A stretch of 64,000 bases of DNA, taken from positions 124,001 to 188,000 of the forward strand of contig CAVYUP010000003.1 in the NCBI GenBank assembly GCA_963771705.1. Reading direction: 5' to 3'. This stretch comes from DATFVA01 sp963771705 (GTDB lineage Bacteria; Bacteroidota; Ignavibacteria; Ignavibacteriales; Ignavibacteriaceae). Every line of letters begins with the position of its first letter. Within the stretch, counting starts at the first letter, position 1. The notes under the pieces are model-generated. The model was given only the letters and a program-made list of their open reading frames with translations, ran no database searches and was not told the origin of the DNA. The translations under genes were made by a program, and so were the position numbers. Below are positions 7,164 to 16,946 of this stretch, piece after piece.

Positions 7164-9419
7164 ATGGCGTTAGACCCGATAAACGAAGACCTTCGGTCTG
7201 TCGAAAGTAACTCACTTAAGGATTATATAAAGTTAATAAGGACGAACATCGTCCCGGTTGTTTTGATTACTCTGGTAAGTCTTGTTGTAGCAATTATATA
7301 TGCGGTAAATGCCAGGAATATTTACAAAGCAACAACATCCCTGAAGGTATCAATGCCGCAGGGAAATATTCTTGAGGCGCCTTTAATGCCAGAGTTTCAG
7401 GACTTTGGAAGCGACAGGTTTATCGCTAACGAAATAGAAATTTTAAAGAGTTACAATTTAAGATCCCGCGTTGCGGAAGCTTTGATTGACAGTTTTAAAA
7501 ACGTCAGCTATAAAGACAGTTTCTACCTGATTCAGAGTCATAATTTCAACGAAGGGAAAAACAAACTTCTCAGTGTTGATCAGATTGCCGGAATGCTCAC
7601 AGGAAATGTTACCATAGAACAGAAGAGAGGCCTGGATATCATCGATATCAGCGCAGAATCTCCTTCACCATACGAAGCAGCACTTATAGCTAATATTTAT
7701 GCCAGGGAATATAAATTTCTCAATCTTGAAATGAACAGGAATCAGCTGACGATGGTTAAGGCTTTCTTGGACCAGCAGCGGGAAGAAAAGCAGACCGAAC
7801 TCAATGCCGCTGAAGAAAACCTCAGAAATTTCCAGGAGAAGGGGGGTATAATTGCTCTTGATGAGCAGGCCTCAAGTCTGATAAATCAGCTCTCCGATTT
7901 CGAAGCACAGAAGAACGCTAAACAAATTGAGCTTGCCGCATCGGATAAAATTTTATCTCAGTATAAGAAGGAGCTTGCCAACCAGAATCCTCGCCTTGCC
8001 GATTACCTGGAAAGTGTTGCCAGTGAAACTTATATCCAAACATTGCAGCAGCAGCTTGCAAGGCTTCAGGTTAACAGGGATATGGCATTATCCTCTAAAG
8101 AACCTAAAGCGAATAGTTCAAAAATCATGAAAGATTACGATGAGAAGATTGATGACCTGAAGTCGAAACTGGATGAGAAGATGAAGGTTATTAAGGCCGG
8201 CATACTCGCGAGCAGCCCTGAGGAGGTAAAAGACCTTTCGCAGAAGATAATTGAAGAGGAGATACATAATCAGGCTCTTCAGATTACCGAAAAAGAACTT
8301 GGGAAAATAGTAAATAATTATGAAGCCAAGTTCAACCAGCTTCCTAAAACATCCATTGAGCTGGCAAGGCTGCAGAGAAACAGAGAAGCGCTTGAAAAAC
8401 TTTATACGCTTGTCGAAGAGAAATACCAGGAAGCCCTGATAAATGAACAGTCGCAGCCTGGAAATGTGCTGATAATTGATAATGCCAGAAGACCCGAAGC
8501 TCCTGCTAAACCAAACAGGTTTTTGATTGTGCTGATAGGCCTCGTACTCGGTGTGGGTATGGCTTTCGGTTATGTGTTTACCAGGAATTATTTTGATAAT
8601 ACTATAAAAACCCCTGAAGATATTCAGAATAAAAATATCAATGTGCTGGCATGGATACCCCAGATAGAAGGGATCGGACTGAATGGTTCGAATGAGTTTG
8701 AGTTTATTGTTTCCAAAAAACCGGACTCAATACCAAGCGAGGCATTTCGTGCTCTAAGAACCCGGGTTCAGTTCTCTCACCCCGACAGGGAATCGCTGAA
8801 AACAATTTTAATTACCTCTTCGGCTCCACAGGAAGGTAAAACAACGGTAGCTGTAAATCTCGGTGGAAGTTTTGCACAGGCGAATAGAAAAACTCTTATA
8901 ATTGACTGTGATCTGAGAAAACCACGTATTCACACCGTTTTTAATACTAACAGGTTCCCCGGTCTGATAGATTACCTGTTTGGAAAAGCCTCACTTGAGG
9001 AGGTTACCCGTTCCACGGATTCTCCGAACCTTAGTTATATAACATCCGGTACGATACCACCCAATCCGGCTGAAATGCTTGAATCTAAGGCAATGAAAGA
9101 ATTCCTTGAAATGATTAAAGATAAATATGACATTATCCTCCTTGATTCTCCTCCGGTGATAGCTGTGACAGACTCTGAAATACTCGCAAGCCTGGTTGAT
9201 GCCAGCATACTGGTAGTCTCGGCGGAAACAACTGAAACCGAACTAATGGAAAAATCGGTAGAACTGATAAGGAGAGATGGATCTGCTTTCATCGGTACTG
9301 TTCTGAATAATTTTAGTTATAAGAGCGGTTACGGATCATATTATAAATATTACTACTATTATTCACGGCCTTCTGAAGGTAAAAAAAGCAAATTATCACA
9401 ACCTGAAAAAAAGAGCTGA
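7164..9419 (+). CDS. Polysaccharide chain-length determinant / tyrosine autokinase (Wzc-type)
   Basis: The inner-membrane co-polymerase and bacterial tyrosine kinase controls polysaccharide length and export. The 751-residue protein has a Wzz domain with membrane segments at about residues 32-50 and 452-472, a coiled-coil periplasmic part between them, then a cytoplasmic BY-kinase: Walker A SSAPQEGKTT (about residue 552), Walker A' IIDCDLRKPR and Walker B IILLDSPPV. It ends with a tyrosine-rich tail at about residues 714-733 containing YGSYYKYYYYYS, the expected autophosphorylation cluster. It sits between the SLBB protein and the Wza-like exporter. All kinase motifs are intact. Confidence 0.95.
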   Translation: MALDPINEDLRSVESNSLKDYIKLIRTNIVPVVLITLVSLVVAIIYAVNARNIYKATTSLKVSMPQGNILEAPLMPEFQDFGSDRFIANEIEILKSYNLRSRVAEALIDSFKNVSYKDSFYLIQSHNFNEGKNKLLSVDQIAGMLTGNVTIEQKRGLDIIDISAESPSPYEAALIANIYAREYKFLNLEMNRNQLTMVKAFLDQQREEKQTELNAAEENLRNFQEKGGIIALDEQASSLINQLSDFEAQKNAKQIELAASDKILSQYKKELANQNPRLADYLESVASETYIQTLQQQLARLQVNRDMALSSKEPKANSSKIMKDYDEKIDDLKSKLDEKMKVIKAGILASSPEEVKDLSQKIIEEEIHNQALQITEKELGKIVNNYEAKFNQLPKTSIELARLQRNREALEKLYTLVEEKYQEALINEQSQPGNVLIIDNARRPEAPAKPNRFLIVLIGLVLGVGMAFGYVFTRNYFDNTIKTPEDIQNKNINVLAWIPQIEGIGLNGSNEFEFIVSKKPDSIPSEAFRALRTRVQFSHPDRESLKTILITSSAPQEGKTTVAVNLGGSFAQANRKTLIIDCDLRKPRIHTVFNTNRFPGLIDYLFGKASLEEVTRSTDSPNLSYITSGTIPPNPAEMLESKAMKEFLEMIKDKYDIILLDSPPVIAVTDSEILASLVDASILVVSAETTETELMEKSVELIRRDGSAFIGTVLNNFSYKSGYGSYYKYYYYYSRPSEGKKSKLSQPEKKS

Positions 9420-9433
9420 GAACTGCCTTTCAA

Positions 9434-11059
9434 ATGAATAAAAATAACCGGCTGCTAAAAAACAATTTAGTCCTCTCCTTTATATTTATGATCTTCGGTG
9501 GAATATTTTATTCTGCTTTTAGCCAGAATATGCCTGACTATAAAGAAAGGACATTCGCGTTATTCTCAGATTCATCAGCCTTACTAACCGGCCAGAATAT
9601 AACTATGCAGGCAACCGAGGGAAGTGTAAATCCCGATGAATATATCGTGGGACCTGGTGATAAAATCTTCGTTTCAATCAATGGTATTGAAGAAATTCCG
9701 CTTGACTTGTTTATAAACCAGGAAGGGATATTGTATATTCCTAAAGTCGGGGGTATTGATCTGAATGGACTGACACTCAGACAGGCAAAAGAGAAGATCA
9801 ATAGTTCAATTGATACTTATTATAAGAATGTGGATGTATTTATATCCTTAATTGATTTCAGAAGGATTAAATTATCTCTCCTTGGAGATGTGAAGAAACC
9901 CTCTACTTTAGTAATGCCTGCTAATTCCAGACTTATGGACCTGATAATGGATTCTCAGGGTCTGAATGAAACTTCAAATTTCAGAAATATCCGCGTCATT
10001 CACAGAGATAGTACTGAACAGGACTATGATCTTCTGAATTTTCTGAGGCTTGGAGATAAAAAGAATAATCCCCTGATGAGAGAGGGTGATATCGTAATCG
10101 TAGATCGTGCTGATAAGGTAGTATCAATTTCAGGTATGATTAAATATCCCGGCACTTATGAATTTGTTGAAGGCGAGAGTGTTGATCATCTGATTACAAT
10201 TGCCGGCGGTATTATGGCCAAAGCAAGAAAAGATTCTATTGAAGTAGTAAGTTTTGAGTCCGACGGCAGGACACAGGTAAGCAGATATTATGACTATGCT
10301 TCAATTAAGAACGGAGGTCCGATTCTGCATTTTGAGGACCAGGTAATGATCAGGGAACTTCCGAATTATTTTGATCCTAAATTTATACAAATAATGGGTT
10401 ATGTAAAATATCCGGGTTATTATAAAATAAATGAAAATGAAACCCTGCTCTCGGATCTGGTTCATCAGGCCGGGGGATTCCGTAAAGACGCTTCCCTTAT
10501 AGATGCCACACTAACCCGCCATACAGGTACTGTTGAGGAAGATCCTGAATATGAGCGGTTGAAAACGATGCTTCGTGCAGATATGACTGATGATGAATAT
10601 GATTACTTAAAGGCAAAGTCTCGTCAAAGGATAGGTAAAGTTGTTGTAGATTTTTACCAGCTGTTCAAGCTGGGAAACAAATCGGAAGACCTTATCCTGA
10701 AAAGAGGCGATGTTATAAACGTTCCGGAAGCGAAGGACTATGTAATTCTCCTTGGCCAGGTTGTTAGTCCGGGAAATATCATTTTTCAACCGGGACTGAC
10801 AGTTAACGACTATATAAAACTTGCCGGTGGATTCGGCTGGAGGGCTGAAGAGGGGGATGTCCGAGTTATTAAAGCTAACAGCGGTGAATGGGTTGATGCA
10901 GATGATGTTGATACACTGAAACCGGGAGATACTATCTGGATACCTGAAACTCCCCCGGGACCGAAGTTCTGGGATGTTTTTACAACTTCACTTGCAGTTG
11001 TTGGTCAGGTTGCTTCAATTATTGCGGCTACAGTTGCGATCATAGTGGCTTCGAGGTAA
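9434..11059 (+). CDS. Outer-membrane polysaccharide export protein (Wza-like, several SLBB domains)
   Basis: The 541-residue protein has a signal sequence (LSFIFMIFGGIFYSAFSQ), a polysaccharide export domain starting YIVGPGDKIFVSING (about residues 70-145), then a series of SLBB units marked by segments such as VSISGMIKYPGTYEFVEGE, IQIMGYVKYPGYYKINENE and VILLGQVVSPGNIIF, each followed by an AGG motif. The C-terminal 25 residues are strongly hydrophobic (VVGQVASIIAATVAIIVAS), like the membrane helix of Wza. It should form the export channel partnered with the BY-kinase encoded just upstream. Confidence 0.92.
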   Translation: MNKNNRLLKNNLVLSFIFMIFGGIFYSAFSQNMPDYKERTFALFSDSSALLTGQNITMQATEGSVNPDEYIVGPGDKIFVSINGIEEIPLDLFINQEGILYIPKVGGIDLNGLTLRQAKEKINSSIDTYYKNVDVFISLIDFRRIKLSLLGDVKKPSTLVMPANSRLMDLIMDSQGLNETSNFRNIRVIHRDSTEQDYDLLNFLRLGDKKNNPLMREGDIVIVDRADKVVSISGMIKYPGTYEFVEGESVDHLITIAGGIMAKARKDSIEVVSFESDGRTQVSRYYDYASIKNGGPILHFEDQVMIRELPNYFDPKFIQIMGYVKYPGYYKINENETLLSDLVHQAGGFRKDASLIDATLTRHTGTVEEDPEYERLKTMLRADMTDDEYDYLKAKSRQRIGKVVVDFYQLFKLGNKSEDLILKRGDVINVPEAKDYVILLGQVVSPGNIIFQPGLTVNDYIKLAGGFGWRAEEGDVRVIKANSGEWVDADDVDTLKPGDTIWIPETPPGPKFWDVFTTSLAVVGQVASIIAATVAIIVASR

Positions 11060-11062
11060 AAA

Positions 11063-12202
11063 TTGAATTATCACGAAATTTTAAATACTATAATTTTTCA
11101 TAGAAAAAAGATTCTGAAGGTAACAATAGCTGCCACAGTTATATTATTCCTGATCCTGTTTTTTATCTATCCGGTGACCTTTAAATCAACAATTTCTGTG
11201 ATGCCGCCCGAAACTAATAATGAGTCAGGTTCGCTGAGCTCTTTATTAAGCGGACAGGATTTCTCCAGCATACTTGGGGGAGGCTTAACAAGTGCGAACT
11301 CGCAGCTTTATGTTGAAATGCTTAAAAGCAGGACCGCAGCTCTATACGTTGTGAATAAATATAACCTGGAAAAATATTACAACACTGATGATAAATACAA
11401 AGCAGCCGAAAATTTACAGGATAACCTGGAAGTAGACCTGACCAAAGAAGGAATAATCAAATTGAGTGTGGAGGTTACTACTCTTCCGTTTCCCCTTATC
11501 ACCTCGGATAAAGATTCAATAAAGCAGCTGGCTGCCGATCTCTCGAACGCCTACGTTGAAGCTCTTGATAAAATGAACAGGGAAAAATTATCGTCCCAGG
11601 CAAAACGTGCGCGTCAGTATATAGAGGAGCAGCTAGTTAAAACAAAGAGCCGTCTTGATTCAGTAGAAAATAAACTGGCAGTTTTTCAGCAGACTAATAA
11701 GGCTATATCTCTTCCCGAACAGGTTAATGCCGCCATTGAAGCCGCCGCAGGTCTGAAGACGGAGATTGTTAAAACAGAAGTCCAGCTGGGACTGCTGCAG
11801 TCGAATCTGCGTGAAGACAATCAGACCCTGGTTGCGTTAAAAACCAAGCTGGGTCAGCTCAGGGAGCAGTATGATAAGATGGCTATGGGAAGTCAGGATT
11901 ATCTGGTTGCATTTAAAGACGTACCTGAGCTGGGAAAAGAGCTTGCCTCCCTTCTTAGGGATGTGAAAATACAGAATGAAGTTTATCTGCTGCTACAACA
12001 GCAGTATTATAAGGAGAAGATCCAGGAAAACAGAGATATCCCGACTATCCAGGTTCTGGATGAAGCAATTCCCCCCCAGAGAAAATCAGCACCGAAAACT
12101 GTATTCTCAACTATTGCGGGGGGTATATTCGTTTTCCTGCTCATGAGTTTAATAGTTGTATTAAGTGAAAGAAAAACATACTTGTATAAATCGAGGGAGT
12201 AA
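11063..12202 (+). CDS. Wzz-like chain-length determinant without kinase domain
   Basis: The 379-residue protein begins at a TTG codon 3 bases after the exporter stop. It has an N-terminal cytoplasmic stub, membrane segment 1 (about residues 20-37, ATVILFLILFFIYPV), a Wzz-type domain, a long helical coiled-coil region (about residues 165-290), the pre-TM2 proline motif EAIPPQRKSAPK, and a C-terminal membrane segment (about residues 345-367). There is no Walker motif. It is a second polymerase/chain-length regulator beside the BY-kinase, and could set length for a different glycan or work as an adaptor. Confidence 0.88.
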   Translation: MNYHEILNTIIFHRKKILKVTIAATVILFLILFFIYPVTFKSTISVMPPETNNESGSLSSLLSGQDFSSILGGGLTSANSQLYVEMLKSRTAALYVVNKYNLEKYYNTDDKYKAAENLQDNLEVDLTKEGIIKLSVEVTTLPFPLITSDKDSIKQLAADLSNAYVEALDKMNREKLSSQAKRARQYIEEQLVKTKSRLDSVENKLAVFQQTNKAISLPEQVNAAIEAAAGLKTEIVKTEVQLGLLQSNLREDNQTLVALKTKLGQLREQYDKMAMGSQDYLVAFKDVPELGKELASLLRDVKIQNEVYLLLQQQYYKEKIQENRDIPTIQVLDEAIPPQRKSAPKTVFSTIAGGIFVFLLMSLIVVLSERKTYLYKSRE

Positions 12203-12204
12203 AA

Positions 12205-13140
12205 GTGTCTGAGACTGCAGTTGTAACCGGCGGAGCCGGATTTTTGGGTTCACACCTTTGTGATCGTTTGCTTAAAGAAGGATTCAAAGTAATTTGTGTG
12301 GATAATCTTATTACCGGAAACACAAATAATATAAGCCACCTTGCCGGTAATGATAATTTCTCTTTCGTAAAACATGATGTAACGAATTATATCTTCATAC
12401 CCGGAAAAGTAGAATATATTCTTCATTTTGCTTCTCCTGCAAGTCCGATTGATTATTTAAAACTTCCAATTCAGACATTGAAAGTTGGTTCACTTGGAAC
12501 TCATAAGGCACTTGGTCTCGCAAAAGAAAAAAACGCCAGGTTTTTATTAGCCTCTACCAGCGAAGTTTACGGCGATCCTGCCATTCACCCTCAACCGGAA
12601 AGCTATTGGGGAAATGTCAATCCAATTGGTCCCCGCGGAGTATATGACGAAGCGAAAAGATTCGCGGAAGCCATCACCATGGCGTACAACCGGTACCATG
12701 ATCTTGACACCAGGATCGTAAGGATTTTTAATACTTTCGGACCCAGGATGAGACTGGATGACGGAAGAGCATTGCCGGCGTTTGTGGGACAGGCTCTACG
12801 GGGTGAGGATATTACCGTCTTCGGAGATGGATCGCAGACAAGGAGTTTCTGTTATGTTGATGACCTTGTGGAGGGGATATTCAGACTGCTTATGTCTTCT
12901 GAAATTGAACCTGTTAACATTGGAAATCCTAATGAAATCTCGATAAAAGGATTTGCAGAAGAAGTAATAAAACTTACAGGTTCAAACAGCAAAATAGTTT
13001 ATAAAGATCTGCCGGAAGATGATCCCAAAGTCAGACAGCCTTCTATTGAAAAAGCAAAACATGTACTTGGCTGGGAGCCGAAAGTTAAAAGGATAGAGGG
13101 TCTTAAAATGACAATAGATTATTTTAAGAATTCGATTTAA
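12205..13140 (+). CDS. UDP-glucuronate decarboxylase (UDP-xylose synthase-like SDR)
   Basis: An extended short-chain dehydrogenase, it probably converts UDP-glucuronate to UDP-xylose for glycan synthesis. It has the NAD-binding motif VTGGAGFLGSHL, the family stretch HFASPASPIDYLKLPIQTL, a TSEVYGDP segment, the catalytic Tyr-x3-Lys in YDEAKRFAE, and RIFNTFGPRM with QTRSFCYVDDLV. The SPASP-x-DY pattern is characteristic of the UXS group rather than GalE. It starts with GTG, 2 bases after the Wzz-like gene, and is the last gene of the exopolysaccharide operon. A dTDP-glucose dehydratase is less likely. Confidence 0.9.
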   Translation: MSETAVVTGGAGFLGSHLCDRLLKEGFKVICVDNLITGNTNNISHLAGNDNFSFVKHDVTNYIFIPGKVEYILHFASPASPIDYLKLPIQTLKVGSLGTHKALGLAKEKNARFLLASTSEVYGDPAIHPQPESYWGNVNPIGPRGVYDEAKRFAEAITMAYNRYHDLDTRIVRIFNTFGPRMRLDDGRALPAFVGQALRGEDITVFGDGSQTRSFCYVDDLVEGIFRLLMSSEIEPVNIGNPNEISIKGFAEEVIKLTGSNSKIVYKDLPEDDPKVRQPSIEKAKHVLGWEPKVKRIEGLKMTIDYFKNSI

Positions 13141-13226
13141 TCAGACAAACCCCGGTTTCACTGCCACTCATTATTTCTTTATATTTAAAGTCAATTTTGA
13201 ATAAAGAAAATTAAAATAGTATAGTT

Positions 13227-15449
13227 ATGACGGAACCGGAAGTAACTCCCGAACTTGCCTACGAACATGGATTAACCGAAGAAGAATATAAACGGATTCT
13301 CAACATCCTTGGGAGAACCCCCACTTTCACTGAACTCGGAATCTTTTCTGTAATGTGGAGTGAGCACTGCAGCTACAAGAATTCTATCGCCCTCTTAAAA
13401 ACCCTTCCAAGGGAGGGGGGAAAGCTGCTTGTGGGCGCAGGAGAAGAGAACGCGGGACTAATCGATATTGGCGACGGCTACGCAGTGGCATTCAAAATCG
13501 AAAGTCACAACCACCCGTCTGCCGTTGAACCCTATCAGGGGGCGGCCACGGGAGTGGGAGGAATAATGCGGGATATATTCACCATGGGGGCCCGCCCGAT
13601 TGCATCTCTTAATTCACTTCGCTTCGGCTCACTTAATGATGCACGCACCCGTTATCTTTTTGAAGGTGTGGTAAAAGGTATAGGCGATTATGGAAACAGT
13701 TTTGGTGTGCCTACTGTAGCTGGTGAAGTATATTTTGATGAATCATACCAGGGTAATCCTCTTGTAAACGCAATGGCTGTCGGAATTGTGAAGACTGACC
13801 TTGTGGCCAGCGCTGTTGCCAAAGGTAAGGGTAACACGGTTATGATTGTCGGTTCTTCCACAGGCAGAGACGGGATACACGGCGCTACCTTTGCATCGGA
13901 AGAGATATCAGAAAAATCAGAGGCGAAACGGCCTTCTGTTCAGGTAGGCGATCCGTTTACAGAAAAACTGCTTCTTGAAGCCACTTTAGAAATTATTAAA
14001 AACGACTGGCTGATAGGCATCCAGGATATGGGTGCAGCGGGTATTTCCTGTTCAACGAGTGAGATGAGCGCTAAGGGAAATTCAGGAATGAAAATAGATC
14101 TTAACAAAGTTCCCCTTCGTGAAGAAGGTATGAGCGCTTATGAAATCATGCTTTCCGAGAGCCAGGAAAGAATGCTTTGTGTTGTTAAAAAGGGCTTCGA
14201 AGATAAAGTTAAAGCTGTATTTGAAAAGTGGGATCTTCATTGTGAAATAATCGGGGAGGTTACTGATGATGGAGAACTTGAAGTTGATTACGAAGGCGGC
14301 AATAAAGCTGTAATTCCGTCTTATGAACTGGTTCTTGGAGGCGGGGCTCCTGTTTATCACAGGGAAACAAGAGAGCCGGCTTACTTAAAAAGCATCAGGG
14401 AATTCGATTTCACCTCGCTGCCGGAGCCTGAAGATATTAAATCTGTTTTTCTTAAGGTATTTTCTTCACCGAATATAGTATCAAAACGCTGGGTTTATGA
14501 ACAATATGATTCGATGGTAAGAACTAATACAGTTGTTGGTCCCGGCTGCGATGCAGCCGTTGTACAGATTAAAGACACAAACAAGGCACTCGCGGTAAAA
14601 ACCGACTGTAATGGTAGGTATGTTTATCTTAACCCCGAAGTAGGAACCAAAATAGCTGTCGCTGAATCGGCAAGAAACATTGTTTGTTCCGGGGGAGTAC
14701 CGCTGGGTATAACCAACTGTCTTAATTTCGGCAATCCTTATAAGCCGGAGGTTTACTGGCAGTTTACAAAAGCAATAAAAGGAATGGGGGATGCCTGCCG
14801 CTTTTTTGAAACACCTGTTACCGGCGGCAATGTGAGTTTTTATAACGAATCGCCATTAAGTGCTGTGTATCCTACGCCAACTATAGGAATGGTCGGCCTA
14901 ATTGAGGATCTTAAAAATATTACCACCTCATTTTTCAAAGAACCTGGAGATCTGGTTTATCTTTTAGGAGAAGATTTTGAAGAATTGGGGGGCAGTGAAT
15001 ATCTTAAGATTATACATGATAAAGTTAAGGGGGATTCTCCAAAGATCGATCTCGCTGTTGAGAAGAAACTGCACGATTCAGTTCTGGGTTTAATACAGAA
15101 ACAGATCCTCAGATCCGCACACGATATTTCTGAAGGCGGCATAGTTACAGCACTTGCGGAATGCTGTATCATGAATAATGAAAAAAAGATCGGGGCCGAA
15201 GTTAATGTCCCGGTTAATACGCGTATTGATTTTTCATTTTTCTCCGAAAGCCAGTCGCGTGTTATCGTTTCAATTCGTGAGGGATCCAGGGAGGATTTCG
15301 AGAAATATTTGCGGGAGAAAGAGCAGAAATATTCTTTAATCGGGAAAACAGGTGGAAGTTCGTTAAAAGTGAATAATATTATGGAAATTGATGTTAATAA
15401 ATTATCTGATATTTATTATAACACCATTTCCTCTATAATGAATGGTTAA
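13227..15449 (+). CDS. purL: Phosphoribosylformylglycinamidine synthase subunit PurL (small form)
   Basis: PurL is the ATP-using synthetase half of FGAM synthase and takes ammonia from PurQ. At 740 residues it is the small PurL, which needs separate PurS and PurQ subunits; both are encoded at 1-730. Motifs include the N-terminal EVTPELAYEHGLTEEEY, MWSEHCSYKNS, FKIESHNHPSAVEPYQGAATGVGG with the active-site His, and a second half starting at the duplicated AIRS-like domain (GGNVSFYNE, HDISEGG). The ATG at 13227 matches the usual family N-terminus. It overlaps the next gene by 8 bases. Confidence 0.97.
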   Translation: MTEPEVTPELAYEHGLTEEEYKRILNILGRTPTFTELGIFSVMWSEHCSYKNSIALLKTLPREGGKLLVGAGEENAGLIDIGDGYAVAFKIESHNHPSAVEPYQGAATGVGGIMRDIFTMGARPIASLNSLRFGSLNDARTRYLFEGVVKGIGDYGNSFGVPTVAGEVYFDESYQGNPLVNAMAVGIVKTDLVASAVAKGKGNTVMIVGSSTGRDGIHGATFASEEISEKSEAKRPSVQVGDPFTEKLLLEATLEIIKNDWLIGIQDMGAAGISCSTSEMSAKGNSGMKIDLNKVPLREEGMSAYEIMLSESQERMLCVVKKGFEDKVKAVFEKWDLHCEIIGEVTDDGELEVDYEGGNKAVIPSYELVLGGGAPVYHRETREPAYLKSIREFDFTSLPEPEDIKSVFLKVFSSPNIVSKRWVYEQYDSMVRTNTVVGPGCDAAVVQIKDTNKALAVKTDCNGRYVYLNPEVGTKIAVAESARNIVCSGGVPLGITNCLNFGNPYKPEVYWQFTKAIKGMGDACRFFETPVTGGNVSFYNESPLSAVYPTPTIGMVGLIEDLKNITTSFFKEPGDLVYLLGEDFEELGGSEYLKIIHDKVKGDSPKIDLAVEKKLHDSVLGLIQKQILRSAHDISEGGIVTALAECCIMNNEKKIGAEVNVPVNTRIDFSFFSESQSRVIVSIREGSREDFEKYLREKEQKYSLIGKTGGSSLKVNNIMEIDVNKLSDIYYNTISSIMNG

Positions 15450-16407
15450 AACTAAGATAAAATCAAAGCTCAGAGAATCATCGATATACGAAATATTCAG
15501 AAAGTTTCGTTTCATCCTGTATCTAACCCCGCGTTTTCAGAAGATAAAGAATTTCATTGTTTACTATTATAACGGCCTCACAAAAAGAATCGGCGATCAC
15601 CATGTCTTCTTATTTGCAGGAGGACTCGCATTTTCAATTTTCCTCTGCATCATACCCTTTGTTCTGATAATATTTGCTGTTCTCGGAAATCTGCTTGATT
15701 CATCTTATGTTCAGTTTCAGATCAATACTCTCATTGAAACAATTATTCCGTATTCACGATATTCAGAATTTGTGAAGAAGATTATCTTTAACCGTATTAA
15801 TGAGGTCATCGAGTACAGGAACATCGCAGGAATAATAGGTGGTTTTGGTCTCTTGTTTGCCGCAAGCAGTTTATTCAGCAGTATGAGGACAATATTAAAT
15901 AAGGTTTATGGAGTAGAGATCGATGTAAATATTCTAATCGCTAAGCTGCGGGATTTCGCTCTTGTGTTCATGGTAATCATAATATTTTTTATTACAACGA
16001 TATCAATGCCGACTATCGATCTTTTGCGGCAGAAAGCGGGGGAGTGGACAGTCTTCAGCTTTCTCTCTAATGGAATTTTTAGTCACGTTATTTTTTCTCT
16101 CCTGTCACTTCTTCTCATCTTCATTGTTTTCAGCGTCCTTTATTTTACTGTCCCTCTGCGAAAACTGGGAAGAAAAGCAACCTTTATGAGCGCTTTGTGG
16201 GCTGCTCTTCTGTGGGAGGCCGCAAAGCAGCTGTTTGGTTACTATTTATACAACTTTGCCGCGTTCAACAGGATCTATGGAGCTTATGCCCTGGTTGTGG
16301 TTGTAGCATTCTGGATTTATTATTCCTCTGTAGTATTTATAATAGGAGCGGAAATCGGACACCTCTATTTTGAGCGCAATTTCGTTAAGAATGACATCAC
16401 TACCTGA
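15442..16407 (+). CDS. YihY/BrkB family inner-membrane protein
   Basis: The 321-residue protein has about six hydrophobic segments and the family signature features: FLFAGGLAFSIFLCIIPFVLIIFAVLG near the start, a FAASSLFSSMRTILNKVYGV segment in the middle, and a C-terminal AAKQLFGYYLYNFAAFNRIYGAYALVVV block. These match the YihY/UPF0761 family, sometimes annotated as ribonuclease BN or BrkB. The enzyme name is historical and no nuclease function is supported. Its start overlaps the last 8 bases of purL. The polar ends suggest cytoplasmic termini. Confidence 0.88.
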   Translation: MVKTKIKSKLRESSIYEIFRKFRFILYLTPRFQKIKNFIVYYYNGLTKRIGDHHVFLFAGGLAFSIFLCIIPFVLIIFAVLGNLLDSSYVQFQINTLIETIIPYSRYSEFVKKIIFNRINEVIEYRNIAGIIGGFGLLFAASSLFSSMRTILNKVYGVEIDVNILIAKLRDFALVFMVIIIFFITTISMPTIDLLRQKAGEWTVFSFLSNGIFSHVIFSLLSLLLIFIVFSVLYFTVPLRKLGRKATFMSALWAALLWEAAKQLFGYYLYNFAAFNRIYGAYALVVVVAFWIYYSSVVFIIGAEIGHLYFERNFVKNDITT

Positions 16408-16441
16408 CTTTCTCCAAAGACAAAAATTCCGAAAAATGATA

Positions 16442-16470
16442 TTGACTGTGAATTCACACTTTTATATATT
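16442..16470 (+). promoter_or_regulatory. Promoter of the Rrf2/NsrR-like regulator gene
   Basis: A -35 box TTGACT (16442-16447) and a -10 box TATATT (16465-16470) are separated by exactly 17 bp. The operator palindrome starts at the next base, so it would cover the transcription start. This is close to the housekeeping sigma consensus. Confidence 0.7.
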
Positions 16471-16494
16471 TAATCAGACAATTTAATCTGATTA
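16471..16494. promoter_or_regulatory. Putative Rrf2 operator 1 (perfect inverted repeat)
   Basis: TAATCAGA-N8-TCTGATTA: perfect 8-bp arms with an 8-bp AT-rich spacer, directly after the -10 box and 6 bases before the ATG of the regulator. The position fits autorepression. A near copy with the same spacing occurs before the next gene at 16947-16970. Binding by the regulator is inferred. Confidence 0.72.
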
Positions 16495-16500
16495 GACAAT

Positions 16501-16932
16501 ATGACAGTTATTTTCTCCAAAAAATGCGAATACGGACTCCAGGCAGTACTCTACCTGGCTGCGCAGCACAAAGGTGAAGTCATTTCATCAGATGAGATTG
16601 CCAAAAAACTTAATATCCCCAAGGAATTTGTTTCGAAGATACTTCAGAGTCTTACGGAGAGTGGAATAATCGACTCGAGAAAAGGCAAAGCCGGGGGTTT
16701 CTTCCTGGCAAAAGATCCTACCAGGATTCGTTTAATCGATATAGTAGCAGCTATTGACGGCCTTGGAATGTTCAATAATTGTGTACTGGGATTCCCAAAC
16801 TGCAGTCCCGATAATCCCTGCCCGCTTCACTCAAAGTGGGGAGAATTAAGAAATAAGGCATACAATATGCTTACTGATGAGACAATAGATAAGTTCAGAG
16901 AAAGTACATTGAGAAAAGTGAGTAATCTCTAA
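16501..16932 (+). CDS. Rrf2 family transcriptional regulator, NsrR-like Fe-S sensor
   Basis: The 143-residue protein has an N-terminal winged helix (SKKCEYGLQAVLYLA, SSDEIAKKLNIPKEFVSKILQSL, KGKAGGFFLA) and three cysteines, Cys94, Cys101 and Cys107 (C-x6-C-x5-C), in the loop that holds the iron-sulfur cluster in NsrR, IscR and RsrR. An intact triad supports a cluster-based sensor. The following genes encode RIC and a truncated haemoglobin, both typical nitrosative-stress functions, which favours an NsrR-like NO sensor over IscR. The gene appears to control itself and the next gene through the paired inverted repeats. Confidence 0.9.
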   Translation: MTVIFSKKCEYGLQAVLYLAAQHKGEVISSDEIAKKLNIPKEFVSKILQSLTESGIIDSRKGKAGGFFLAKDPTRIRLIDIVAAIDGLGMFNNCVLGFPNCSPDNPCPLHSKWGELRNKAYNMLTDETIDKFRESTLRKVSNL

Positions 16933-16946
16933 AATTTTTTGATATT

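Noticed and set aside
13195..13226. TTGAAT-17-TATAGT just before purL
   Set aside because: The -10 box is so close to the ATG that transcription would begin inside the coding region.
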